NCBI RefSeq assembly: GCF_010499245.1 | Contig: NZ_JAAGOW010000001.1 | Location: 1,178,001 to 1,242,000, forward strand | Source of the DNA: Variovorax sp. WS11 | GTDB lineage: Bacteria > Pseudomonadota > Gammaproteobacteria > Burkholderiales > Burkholderiaceae_C | Reading direction: 5' to 3' | DNA: 64,000 nucleotides | Shown here: piece after piece, positions 45,172 to 53,501 of the stretch | Layout of the letters: every line of letters begins with the position of its first letter | How positions within the stretch are numbered: the stretch's first letter is position 1 | Program-made: the position numbers and the translations under genes | Notes under the pieces: generated by a model | Told to the model about the DNA's origin: nothing | The model's database searches: none | Seen by the model: only the letters and a program-made list of their open reading frames with translations

Positions 45172-45196
45172 AAAAACCGCCTTCGGGCGGTTTTTT
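45172..45196. terminator. Bidirectional intrinsic terminator between rpsT and DUF3579 gene
   Basis: AAAAACCGCC at 45172-45181 pairs with GGCGGTTTTTT at 45186-45196 around a TTCG tetraloop. A-run and T-run on the two sides make it a terminator for both the plus-strand rpsT and the minus-strand gene that ends at 45212. Confidence 0.92.
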
Positions 45197-45211
45197 CATG
45201 GGCGGCGTTTT

Positions 45212-45544
45212 CTACTTCCGAACGCCCGCGGGCGACGCCGCATCGGGCACCAGGCAGGCCTCGGCCACCTGCAGGTTGTTGTCCCGGGCGAAGTTCATCA
45301 CGAAGTCCCAGGCCATCACCTCGGCATCGCGCAGCTCGGCCCTCACGACCACGCACTTGATGCCGTTGATCACCGTCGGCACGCACCAGGGCGAATAGCT
45401 CAGATGGCTGCCGGGCTGCGGCCCACCCGGGCGGAACGAGCACATCACGCCAGCCAGCCGTTCCGCCCAGTCGCTCGGGCGAAAGGTCCGGCCGTCTTGG
45501 GTGATGCCCTGGATGAAGATTTCTTTGGCGGTGGGGGAAACCAT
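45212..45544 (-). CDS. DUF3579 domain-containing protein
   Basis: From the ATG at 45544 this is a 110-residue protein with the DUF3579 pattern: EIFIQGITQDGRTFRPSDWAERL and SYSPWCVPTVINGIKCVVV. The fold and role are unknown to me; the gene is typical of betaproteobacteria and in several Comamonadaceae sits next to argD, as here. It is divergent from argD. A longer frame to 45646 runs through the divergent promoter region and is not favoured. Confidence 0.82.
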   Translation of the reverse strand: MVSPTAKEIFIQGITQDGRTFRPSDWAERLAGVMCSFRPGGPQPGSHLSYSPWCVPTVINGIKCVVVRAELRDAEVMAWDFVMNFARDNNLQVAEACLVPDAASPAGVRK

Positions 45545-45706
45545 GGATTGCGCGAAGGGCGCAGGCGGGTGCTGCGCTGCACAATGGATTCTATCCGGGC
45601 GGGTCCCGCGAGAGACACCACACGCGCACATTGCTGTGATGCGCAATCCTCAACGACGCTGTCAAAACGCACCCCTAGAATCCCTTTTCCCTTTTTCGGA
45701 GATCGT

Positions 45707-46912
45707 ATGAGCGCCACTGCCGCCCCCTCCTCGCCCCATGTCATGAACACCTATGGCCGCCTGCCGATCGCGCTGTCGCATGGCCAGGGCTGCCGAGTGT
45801 GGGACACCGAGGGCCGAGCCTACCTGGACGGGCTGGGCGGCATCGCAGTCAACACCCTGGGCCACAACCATCCCGAGCTGGTGCCCGCGCTGCAGGAGCA
45901 GATCGCCAAGCTGATCCACAGCTCCAACTACTACCACGTGCCGGGCCAGGAGCAACTGGCCACCAAGCTCACCGAGCTCTCGGGCCTGACCAACGCCTTC
46001 TTCTGCTGCACTGGCCTGGAAGCCAACGAAGCCGCGCTCAAGCTGGCGCGCAAGTTCGGGCACGACAAGGGCATCGAGCGCCCCGAGATCGTTGTCTACG
46101 AAGCCGCCTTCCACGGCCGCAGCATCGCCACCCTGTCGGCCACCGGCAACCCGAAGGTGCAGCAGGGCTTCGGGCCGCTGGTCGAGGGCTTCATCCGCGT
46201 GCCGCTCAACGACATCGAGGCGCTGAAGAAGGCGACCGAAGGCAACCCGAACGTGGTGGCCGTGTTCTTCGAGACCATCCAGGGCGAAGGCGGCATCCAC
46301 CCCATGCGCTGGGAGTACCTGCGCCAGGTGCGCCAGCTGTGCGACGAGCGCGACTGGCTGATGATGATCGACGAGGTGCAGTGCGGCATGGGCCGTACGG
46401 GCAAGTGGTTCGCGCACCAGTGGGCCGGCATCAAGCCGGACGTGATGCCGCTGGCCAAGGGCCTGGGCTCGGGCGTGCCGATCGGCGCGGTGGTGGCCGG
46501 CCCCCGCGCCGCCAACCTCTTCGCCCCGGGCAACCACGGCACCACCTTCGGCGGCAACCCGCTCGCCATGCGCGCCGGCATCGAGACCATCCGCATCATG
46601 GAAGAGCACAAGCTGCTCGACAACGCCGCCAACGTCGGCGCGCACCTCAAGGGCGCGCTGGAGCGCGAGCTGGGCGGCCTGCCCGGCGTGAGGGAGATCC
46701 GCGGCCAGGGCCTGATGCTGGGCATCGAGCTCGACCGTCCCTGCGGCGTGATCCTCAACCGCGCCTGCGAGGCCGGCCTGCTGCTGAGCGTGACCGCCGA
46801 CAGCGTGATCCGCCTGGTGCCGCCGCTGATCCTCAGCGTGGCCGAGGCGGACGAGATCGTCGCCATCCTCGCGCCGATCGTGAAGACCTTCCTCGCGGAG
46901 GCGGCGCCATGA
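45707..46912 (+). CDS. argD: Acetylornithine/succinyldiaminopimelate aminotransferase (class III)
   Basis: The 401-residue PLP enzyme has IDEVQCGMGRTG with Asp222 and AKGLGSGVPIGAV with Lys251 as the PLP lysine. TLGHNHPELVPAL and FFETIQGEGGIHP are typical of ArgD. It makes N-acetylornithine in arginine synthesis; the coupled argF supports this over other class III activities. The stop overlaps the argF start (ATGA). A TAGAAT at 45676-45681 is a plausible -10. Confidence 0.9.
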   Translation: MSATAAPSSPHVMNTYGRLPIALSHGQGCRVWDTEGRAYLDGLGGIAVNTLGHNHPELVPALQEQIAKLIHSSNYYHVPGQEQLATKLTELSGLTNAFFCCTGLEANEAALKLARKFGHDKGIERPEIVVYEAAFHGRSIATLSATGNPKVQQGFGPLVEGFIRVPLNDIEALKKATEGNPNVVAVFFETIQGEGGIHPMRWEYLRQVRQLCDERDWLMMIDEVQCGMGRTGKWFAHQWAGIKPDVMPLAKGLGSGVPIGAVVAGPRAANLFAPGNHGTTFGGNPLAMRAGIETIRIMEEHKLLDNAANVGAHLKGALERELGGLPGVREIRGQGLMLGIELDRPCGVILNRACEAGLLLSVTADSVIRLVPPLILSVAEADEIVAILAPIVKTFLAEAAP

Positions 46913-47841
46913 CGAGCGCCCCGGCTTTGCGCCACTACCTCCAGTTCTCGGACTTCAGTGCCGAGGAGTACGCCTATGTCTTCGAGCGTGCCGCGCTGAT
47001 CAAGAAGAAGTTCAAGGCCTACGAGAAGCACCAGCCGCTGACCGACCGCACGATGGCCATGATCTTCGAGAAGGCCTCGACGCGTACCCGCGTGAGCTTC
47101 GAAGCCGGCATGTACCAGCTGGGCGGCAGCGTGGTGCACCTGACCACCGGCGACAGCCAGCTGGGCCGCGCCGAGCCCATCGAGGACAGCGCCAAGGTGA
47201 TCAGCCGCATGGTCGACCTGGTGATGATCCGCACCTTCGAGCAGACCAAGATCGAGACCTTCGCCGCGCACTCGCGCGTGCCGGTGATCAACGGCCTGAC
47301 CAACGAGTTCCACCCCTGCCAGATCCTGGCCGACATCTTCACCTACATCGAGCACCGCGGATCGATCAAGGGCAAGACGGTGGCCTGGGTCGGCGACGGC
47401 AACAACATGGCCAACACCTGGCTGCAGGCCAGCGAGATCCTGGGCTTCAAGGTGCATGTGAGCACGCCCAGCGGCTACGAGGTCGACCAGTCGATCGCCG
47501 GCATCCGCTCGGCCGACAGCTACCAGGTCTTCAAGGACCCGATGGAAGCCTGCCGCGGCGCCGACCTGGTGACCACCGACGTCTGGACCAGCATGGGCTA
47601 CGAGGCCGAGAACGAGGCCCGCCGCACCGCCTTCGCCGACTGGTGCGTGGACGAAGAGATGATGCGCGCGGCCCAGCCCGACGCCCTCTTCATGCACTGC
47701 CTGCCCGCACACCGCGGCGAGGAGGTGCAGGCCGAGGTGATCGACGGCCCGCAGTCGGTGGTCTGGGACGAGGCCGAGAACCGCATGCACGCGCAGAAGG
47801 CGCTGATGGAGTTCCTGCTGCTCGGCCGCCAGGCCGGCTGA
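46909..47841 (+). CDS. argF: Ornithine carbamoyltransferase
   Basis: The 310-residue enzyme has the carbamoyl-phosphate site STRTR at 57-61, the ornithine-loop motif FHPCQILAD near 135 and HCLPAHRGEE near 262. It joins carbamoyl phosphate and ornithine to citrulline in arginine synthesis. The ATG lies within the argD stop (ATGA). In related genomes argG often follows; here the kynurenine genes do. Confidence 0.96.
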   Translation: MTSAPALRHYLQFSDFSAEEYAYVFERAALIKKKFKAYEKHQPLTDRTMAMIFEKASTRTRVSFEAGMYQLGGSVVHLTTGDSQLGRAEPIEDSAKVISRMVDLVMIRTFEQTKIETFAAHSRVPVINGLTNEFHPCQILADIFTYIEHRGSIKGKTVAWVGDGNNMANTWLQASEILGFKVHVSTPSGYEVDQSIAGIRSADSYQVFKDPMEACRGADLVTTDVWTSMGYEAENEARRTAFADWCVDEEMMRAAQPDALFMHCLPAHRGEEVQAEVIDGPQSVVWDEAENRMHAQKALMEFLLLGRQAG

Positions 47842-47848
47842 TGGGCTG

Positions 47849-47865
47849 ATCGGCGCCCCGCCGAT
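47849..47865 (+). terminator. Possible weak terminator after argF
   Basis: ATCGGCG pairs with CGCCGAT around a CCC loop, followed by GTTTG only. The stem lies eight bases after the argF stop and could end the arg transcript, but the T-run is poor. Confidence 0.35.
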
Positions 47866-47926
47866 GTTTGCGTTCTGTTGGAAATAACCGACACCACGAG
47901 CCTGTTCACGGCGCTAACTTCGCGCC

Positions 47927-48565
47927 ATGAACCAACGCATCTGGGATATCTCGCCGCCAGTGCATGAGGGCGCGCCGGTCTTCCCCGGCGACACGCCCTA
48001 CCGCCAGCGCTGGGCCGCGACCATCGCGCCGGGCTGCCCGGTCAACGTCAGCGAGATCACGCTCTCGCCGCACGTCGGCGCGCATGCCGACGCACCGCTT
48101 CACTACGACCCCGAGGGCGCGACCATCGGCGCGGTGGACCTCTCCCCCTACCTCGGCCCCTGCCGCGTGATCCACGCGATCGCGCGCGGGCCGCTGGTCG
48201 AATGGGCGCATATCGCGCATGCCGTCGATCGGCTGCCGCCACGCGTGCTGGTGCGCACCTACGAGCGCGCCCCGGTCGACCGCTGGGACGGCGCGCTCGC
48301 CGCCTATGCGCCCGCCACCATCGAGCGGCTTGCGGCGCTGGGCGTGAAGCTGATCGGCATCGACACCGCCAGCATCGACCCGGCCGACAGCAAGACGCTG
48401 GACAGCCACCAGGTGATCCGCCGCCTGGGCCTGCGCGTGCTCGAGAACCTCGTGCTCGACGAGGTGCCCGAGGGCGACTACGAACTCATCGCGCTGCCAC
48501 TCAAGCTGGTGACGGCCGATGCCTCCCCCGTTCGCGCCGTCCTGCGCGAACTCACGACCCCATGA
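47927..48565 (+). CDS. kynB: Arylformamidase (kynurenine formamidase)
   Basis: The 212-residue metal hydrolase has the metal-binding motif [11 protein letters not shown] (His49, His53, Asp55) of the bacterial cyclase-like formamidase family, with the later [14 protein letters not shown] that completes the site. It hydrolyses N-formylkynurenine to kynurenine, the second step of tryptophan breakdown. Its stop overlaps the kynU start (ATGA), and the pathway partner kynA follows, which makes the assignment firm. Confidence 0.94.
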   Translation: MNQRIWDISPPVHEGAPVFPGDTPYRQRWAATIAPGCPVNVSEITLSPHVGAHADAPLHYDPEGATIGAVDLSPYLGPCRVIHAIARGPLVEWAHIAHAVDRLPPRVLVRTYERAPVDRWDGALAAYAPATIERLAALGVKLIGIDTASIDPADSKTLDSHQVIRRLGLRVLENLVLDEVPEGDYELIALPLKLVTADASPVRAVLRELTTP

Positions 48566-49848
48566 CCATGACCCTCGACGACTGCCGGCGCCTCGACGCC
48601 CAAGACCCCCTCGCCGCCCTGCGCGGGCAATTCATCCTGCCCGAAGGCGTGATCTACCTGGACGGCAACTCGCTCGGCGTTCTGCCGAGTACCGCGCCCA
48701 CGCGCATCGCCGAAGTCGTCACCCAGGAGTGGGGCGAAGGCCTGATCCGCTCCTGGAACACGGCTCGCTGGATCGACCTGCCGCAGCGCCTGGGCGACAA
48801 GCTGGCCCGCCTGATCGGCGCCGCCCCGGGCGAGGTGGTGTGCACCGACGGCACCTCGGTCAATCTCTACAAGGTGCTGTTCGCCGCGCTCTCGCAGATG
48901 AAGCCCAGCGGCCGCCGCGTCGTGGTCAGCGAGCGCAGCAACTTCCCGACCGACCTCTACATCGCCGAATCGCTGTGCCGCGAGCGCGGCTTCACGCTGA
49001 AGCTCATCGACGAAAGCGAGCTGCCCGCCGTGCTGGACGAGCAGGTCGCCGTGCTGATGCTGACCCACGTCAACTACCGCACCGGCGCCATGCACGACAT
49101 GAAGGCGCTCACTGCCGCAGCCCATGCCGCGGGCGCGCTCACGGTCTGGGATCTCGCGCACAGCGCGGGCGCGGTGCCGGTCGCGCTCAACGACTGCGAG
49201 GCCGATTTCGCGATCGGCTGCGGCTACAAGTACCTCAACGGCGGCCCGGGGGCGCCGGCCTTCGTCTGGGTGCACAAGAGGCATGCGAGCCGTTTCGAGC
49301 AGCCCCTGTCGGGCTGGTTCGGCCATGCGGCGCCCTTCGAATTCACGCCGCACTACCGGCCCGCGCCTGGCGTGACGCGCTACCTCTGCGGGACCCAGCC
49401 CATCATCGCGCTGTCTGCACTGGAATGCGGGATCGACTCGGTGCTCGCAGCCGAGCCCTTCGACGGCGGCCGGGGCGGCATGGCCGCCTTGCGCACCAAG
49501 TCGCTGGCGCTGACCGACGCCTTCATCGCGCTGGTCGAGGAACGCTGCCCGGGCCGCTTCACGCTGGTCACGCCGCGCGAGCACGACAGGCGCGGTTCCC
49601 AGGTTTGCCTCGCGCTCGCCGACAAGAGCTCTGGCGCCTACGCCATCGTGCAGGCATTGATCGCCCGCGGCGTGATCGGCGACTTCCGCGCGGGCGACAG
49701 CCAGATGCCCGACATCCTGCGCTTCGGCTTCACGCCCCTGTACCTCGGCTTCGAGGACGTCTGGAACGCCGTCGAGCACGTGGTGCAGGTGCTGGAGCAC
49801 GAGGAATGGAAGCGGCCCGAGTTCAACCAGAAGCTGGCCGTGACCTGA
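48562..49848 (+). CDS. kynU: Kynureninase
   Basis: The 428-residue PLP enzyme has [12 protein letters not shown] at the N-terminus, [11 protein letters not shown], the Asp in [12 protein letters not shown], and the PLP lysine Lys223 in [12 protein letters not shown]. It cleaves kynurenine to anthranilate and alanine. The next gene, kynA, starts 74 bases later on the same strand. The ATG at 48562 overlaps the kynB stop; a second ATG at 48568 cannot be excluded. Confidence 0.96.
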   Translation: MTMTLDDCRRLDAQDPLAALRGQFILPEGVIYLDGNSLGVLPSTAPTRIAEVVTQEWGEGLIRSWNTARWIDLPQRLGDKLARLIGAAPGEVVCTDGTSVNLYKVLFAALSQMKPSGRRVVVSERSNFPTDLYIAESLCRERGFTLKLIDESELPAVLDEQVAVLMLTHVNYRTGAMHDMKALTAAAHAAGALTVWDLAHSAGAVPVALNDCEADFAIGCGYKYLNGGPGAPAFVWVHKRHASRFEQPLSGWFGHAAPFEFTPHYRPAPGVTRYLCGTQPIIALSALECGIDSVLAAEPFDGGRGGMAALRTKSLALTDAFIALVEERCPGRFTLVTPREHDRRGSQVCLALADKSSGAYAIVQALIARGVIGDFRAGDSQMPDILRFGFTPLYLGFEDVWNAVEHVVQVLEHEEWKRPEFNQKLAVT

Positions 49849-49922
49849 AGGAACCCCATCATGAATTGCACGGCCGTTCCGAAGATTCATAGCACCGCAG
49901 CCCGCAGGGCGGAGGTTTTCGA

Positions 49923-50759
49923 ATGAGCACCGAAAAGATCGTCCACGAAGAAAAGGCGCAGCTCGACTTCAGCGCCTCGATGAGCTACAGCGACTACCTG
50001 AGCCTGGATGCCATCCTCAACGCCCAGCATCCGCGCTCGCCGGCGCACGACGAGATGCTGTTCATCGTGCAGCACCAGACCAGCGAGCTGTGGATGAAGC
50101 TGATGCTGCACGAGCTGCGCGCCGCCATCCGCTGCGTTGCCGAGGACGAGCTCGCCAGCGCCTTCAAGATGCTGGCGCGCGTCTCGCGCATCATGGAGCA
50201 GCTGGTGCATGCCTGGGACGTGCTGGCCACGATGACGCCGCCCGAGTACAGCGCGATGCGTCCCTACCTCGGCAGCTCCAGCGGCTTCCAGAGCTGGCAG
50301 TACCGCTGCATCGAATTCGCGCTCGGCAACAAGAACGCCGCCATGCTCAAGCCCCATGCACACAGGCCCGAGCTGCTGGCCGAGGTCGATGCGGCCTGGC
50401 GCGCGCCCTCGCTCTACGACGAGGCGCTGCGCCTGCTGGCGCGCCGGGGCTTCGCCGTCCCGCCCGATCATGTCGAGCGCGACTGGACCCGGCCCTACGA
50501 ATCCAGCGACGGCGTCGAGCAGGCCTGGCTTGTGATCTACCGCGACCCGAAGCAGCACTGGGAGCTCTACCAGCTGGGCGAGGAGCTGACCGACCTGGAA
50601 GACGCTTTCCGCCTCTGGCGCTTTCGCCATGTGACCACCGTGGAGCGCGTGATCGGCTTCAAGCGTGGCACGGGCGGCACGGGCGGCGTAAGCTACCTGC
50701 GCAAGATGCTCGATGTGGTGCTTTTTCCGGAGATCTGGAAGCTGCGCACCGACCTGTAG
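49923..50759 (+). CDS. kynA: Tryptophan 2,3-dioxygenase
   Basis: The 278-residue haem enzyme has the family marks: [19 protein letters not shown] near 17-35, [19 protein letters not shown] and the C-terminal [19 protein letters not shown]. It opens the indole ring of tryptophan to N-formylkynurenine, the first step of the route completed by KynB and KynU. Although first in the pathway it is third in the gene order. It ends 29 bases before the SUKH-type gene. Confidence 0.96.
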   Translation: MSTEKIVHEEKAQLDFSASMSYSDYLSLDAILNAQHPRSPAHDEMLFIVQHQTSELWMKLMLHELRAAIRCVAEDELASAFKMLARVSRIMEQLVHAWDVLATMTPPEYSAMRPYLGSSSGFQSWQYRCIEFALGNKNAAMLKPHAHRPELLAEVDAAWRAPSLYDEALRLLARRGFAVPPDHVERDWTRPYESSDGVEQAWLVIYRDPKQHWELYQLGEELTDLEDAFRLWRFRHVTTVERVIGFKRGTGGTGGVSYLRKMLDVVLFPEIWKLRTDL

Positions 50760-50788
50760 CTCAACAACGATCAATCAAGGAGCCGACG

Positions 50789-52039
50789 ATGACCGATCAC
50801 TTTGCCGACGACGAGTTGAGCCTTCTACGCGAGCACGGCATCGTGCTCTTCGCCGAGCGCGTGATCTTCGACGCCCAGCCGCCGATGACGGTCGAGCAGA
50901 TCGCCGCCGTGCAGGCGCTCTGCGCCGGGCCGATCCCGCCCGAGTTGGTCGCGCTGTGGCAGCGCACCGCGGGCGGCCGCATCGACTACGACCTGCATCT
51001 GCACATGAACGGCTACGAGGAAGCCGTGAGCTGGACCGACCTGTTCTGGAACGGCGGCGGCGACGCCGGCCGCGACCTCCAGGGGTGGATCGCTCACGAG
51101 CAGCAAGGCGCGCGGGAAGCTGCCGCCGCGCAAGGCCCGCCATGGGATGGCCGGCTCACCGCTCTCCCCTTCGGTGGCTTCGAGGACAGCGACCGCATCT
51201 ACGCGGTGGTCGAAGGCGGCGCCGACTACGGCCACATCCTGGCCTGGAAGCAGGGCCTGCCCGATGCCTGGGCGCACGCGATGCACGAAGACGGCATGAC
51301 CACCATCGCGCACGACCTGCCCGCGGCCTTCGCGGCGCTGCACCTGGAGGAGGACCCGCTGGAGCCGGCCGCCGACTACTTCACGGGACAGGCGCTGCTC
51401 GCGTACCTCGACGATCGGCACCAGTCGCACGGCCTCGCGCTCGAGCTGGTGGACAAGCTGGTGGCCTTCTACCGCCGCGCCATGGTCGACTGGCGCACGC
51501 CGCTATCCGCGGGCACGCTGGACAGGGATGGACGGCTGTCGCGCATCGCGCTGCGCCATGCGGTCGCGACCGACGATCCGGCACTCGTCGCCAAGCTGGC
51601 CGCCACCGGGGTCGCATTCGATGGTCCCCTGCACGGCAGCGCGATGGCCACCGACCTGGCCCTCGCGCACGGCGCGCACCATGCCGCGGAAGCGCTGGCG
51701 CGCGCGGGAGCGCCCGTGTCGCCCGACGCGCTCGACGGCATCGACAGCGCGGTCTCGCCCGAGCTGGCGGCGTTGCTGCTGGAGCGTGGCGCCCAGCCCA
51801 GCGCGACCGCCATCGCCGAATGCGTGGCCTGCGGCGCGCCCGCCGCGGCGCGGGTGATCGCCGACGCCTATCGGAAGCAACACGAGGACCTGCCGGCGGC
51901 CTTCGAGACGGTGCGCAGCAGCATGCTGGCCGAGCTGGAGAGCTCGCTGGCCGAGGTGCGCACGGGCAAGGTCAGCCACTACCTCGGCGCCGAGGGCCTG
52001 GCCGAACGCGTCGACCACCTGCAAAGCTTCAGCCTCTGA
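50789..52039 (+). CDS. SUKH (SMI1/KNR4)-like domain protein with degenerate ankyrin-like repeats
   Basis: From the ATG at 50789, with AAGGAG seven bases upstream, this is 416 residues. Residues about 25-165 resemble a SUKH domain: the pattern PPELVALWQRTAGGRI near residue 50, then DYDLHLHMNG, and YGHILAWKQGLPDAW. From about 230 on, short helical units recur (SRIALRHAVATDDPALVAKL, ATDLALAHGAHHAAEALAR, SPELAALLLERGA), each with ankyrin-like spacing and LLLERGA-type ends. SUKH proteins are mostly immunity proteins against toxin nucleases, but no toxin gene is present here. It lies 29 bases behind kynA and is probably in the kyn transcript. I cannot give it a function. Confidence 0.75.
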   Translation: MTDHFADDELSLLREHGIVLFAERVIFDAQPPMTVEQIAAVQALCAGPIPPELVALWQRTAGGRIDYDLHLHMNGYEEAVSWTDLFWNGGGDAGRDLQGWIAHEQQGAREAAAAQGPPWDGRLTALPFGGFEDSDRIYAVVEGGADYGHILAWKQGLPDAWAHAMHEDGMTTIAHDLPAAFAALHLEEDPLEPAADYFTGQALLAYLDDRHQSHGLALELVDKLVAFYRRAMVDWRTPLSAGTLDRDGRLSRIALRHAVATDDPALVAKLAATGVAFDGPLHGSAMATDLALAHGAHHAAEALARAGAPVSPDALDGIDSAVSPELAALLLERGAQPSATAIAECVACGAPAAARVIADAYRKQHEDLPAAFETVRSSMLAELESSLAEVRTGKVSHYLGAEGLAERVDHLQSFSL

Positions 52040-52043
52040 GCCT

Positions 52044-53225
52044 TCAGGCGCCGTAGAGCCAGGGCACGTCGAGCAGACGTGCCCCCAGGAGCCGCAAGGC
52101 CGCGTCGCGGCCCACGCGCACGAGGCCGGTCGCGTGAAAGATCTCGCCGTTGCGGCGCGCCCGCGCCTGCACCTGCGCATTGCGTTCCCAGCGCCCATCC
52201 GCATAGAGCGCGAGACGCCGCGGCACCTCCTCCGCGGCGCAGCCGTCGAGCGCCTCAGCCAGCGCCACGCCGTCCTCGATCGCCATGCCGGCCCCCTGGG
52301 CCAGATAAGGCAGCATCGGATGCGCGGCGTCGCCGGCCAGGGCCACGCGCTCGCCGGCCATCTGCTCGGGCCCGCTGAGCGGCGGCCGGTCGCAGAGCAC
52401 CCAGGCGCGCCAGGCGGGCATGGCCTCCAGCAGCGCCTGCAGGCCCGCGTCCGTGCGGCCGGTGGCGGCCTGCAGCGCGGCCAGGCTGCTGGCCTGGTCC
52501 CAGTCGCGTGCATCCCCTGCCGGCGCGGCCTCGGCCAGCACCACCACGTTGAGCGCCTCGCCGCGGCGCACCGGGTAGGCCACCGCATGCAGGCGGGGAC
52601 CGAGCCAGACGGTGATCTGCGTGCTGCGCAGGGCAGCCGGCAGCGCCGACTGCCTGATCAGGGCGCGCCAGGCGGTGTGACCCGTCGCGCAGGGCGGGGA
52701 CGCATCCTCCACGATCCGCGCGCGCACCGTGCTCCAGAGGCCGTCGGCGCCGATCAACGCGTCGCCCTCCCAGGCCCGGGTGCCGATGCTCGAGACGCAG
52801 ACCGCGCCGGACCGGGCCACGGCTTCGGTGATCCGCGTCCCGGTGTTGACGGTGACCGCGCCGCTGCCGCGCACAGCTGCCAGCAGCAGCCCATGCAGGT
52901 CGGCGCGGTGCGCACAAAGATAGGGTGCGCCATAGCTGCGCAGCATCGCGTTGCCGAGCGGCAGGCGCGCGATTTCCCCGCCGTGCACGGCACTGCGCAC
53001 GACGAGCGCGTCGGGCTTGGCGGCGATGCGCATCAGCGGCTCCCACACCCCGAGCGCCTGCAGCCGGCGCGCGACATTGGGGCCGAGCTGGATGCCCGCG
53101 CCGACCTCGGCGAAGGCCACGGCCTGTTCGAACAGGTCGACCCGATGGCGGCGGCGGGCCAGGGCGAGCGCGCTGGCCAGGCCCGCAATGCCGCCGCCCG
53201 CGACCAGGATATGAGCGGCCCGCAT
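52044..53225 (-). CDS. FAD-dependent monooxygenase (salicylate hydroxylase-like)
   Basis: The 393-residue protein is a group A flavin monooxygenase: Rossmann motif HILVAGGGIAGLASALALA (Gly10, 12, 15), the DG-type motif ALIGADGLWSTVRARI, and GDAAHPMLPYLAQGAG that holds the FAD ribose. These enzymes hydroxylate aromatic acids such as salicylate or hydroxybenzoates. I used the ATG at 53225; a TTG at 53234, overlapping the upstream stop, adds three residues. It ends four bases from the convergent SUKH-type gene and is the last gene of the feo operon, which is unusual for this class. Confidence 0.87.
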   Translation of the reverse strand: MRAAHILVAGGGIAGLASALALARRRHRVDLFEQAVAFAEVGAGIQLGPNVARRLQALGVWEPLMRIAAKPDALVVRSAVHGGEIARLPLGNAMLRSYGAPYLCAHRADLHGLLLAAVRGSGAVTVNTGTRITEAVARSGAVCVSSIGTRAWEGDALIGADGLWSTVRARIVEDASPPCATGHTAWRALIRQSALPAALRSTQITVWLGPRLHAVAYPVRRGEALNVVVLAEAAPAGDARDWDQASSLAALQAATGRTDAGLQALLEAMPAWRAWVLCDRPPLSGPEQMAGERVALAGDAAHPMLPYLAQGAGMAIEDGVALAEALDGCAAEEVPRRLALYADGRWERNAQVQARARRNGEIFHATGLVRVGRDAALRLLGARLLDVPWLYGA

Positions 53226-53230
53226 CGCGC

Positions 53231-53500
53231 TCAATGCGCGGGTGTGTTGTGCCGGGCTTGCGCCGAGGAGTCAGCGGGGGTGCTGCAACTGCCGCAGCTG
53301 TCGCACGAGCCGCAGCCCGAGCTCTTGGCCAGCGATGCGGCCAGCTGCTGCGCGCGCTGCGCATCGACCAGGCCCGCACGCTGCGATCCCGATGCGAGCC
53401 GGGCCGCCGCGGCGCGGCGCCAGCCCGCCGGCATCCAGCGCCAAACGGCATAGAACGCGGCCAATGCGACGATCAGCCCGACGATGATCTGTTGCGTCAT
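53231..53500 (-). CDS. Small Cys-rich membrane peptide downstream of feoB (DUF6587-like)
   Basis: The 89-residue protein has one N-terminal helix (IIVGLIVALAAFYAVW) and a basic middle. A C-terminal Cys cluster (SGCGSCDSCGSCS) has four Cys in CxxC-type spacing. The start codon lies one base after the feoB stop on the minus strand and GGAGGATGAG provides a strong ribosome-binding site. Position, Cys content and membrane anchor recall FeoC, the small partner of FeoB, but sequence similarity to classical FeoC is not evident; I infer a FeoB accessory role. Confidence 0.82.
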   Translation of the reverse strand: MTQQIIVGLIVALAAFYAVWRWMPAGWRRAAAARLASGSQRAGLVDAQRAQQLAASLAKSSGCGSCDSCGSCSTPADSSAQARHNTPAH

Positions 53501-53501
53501 C

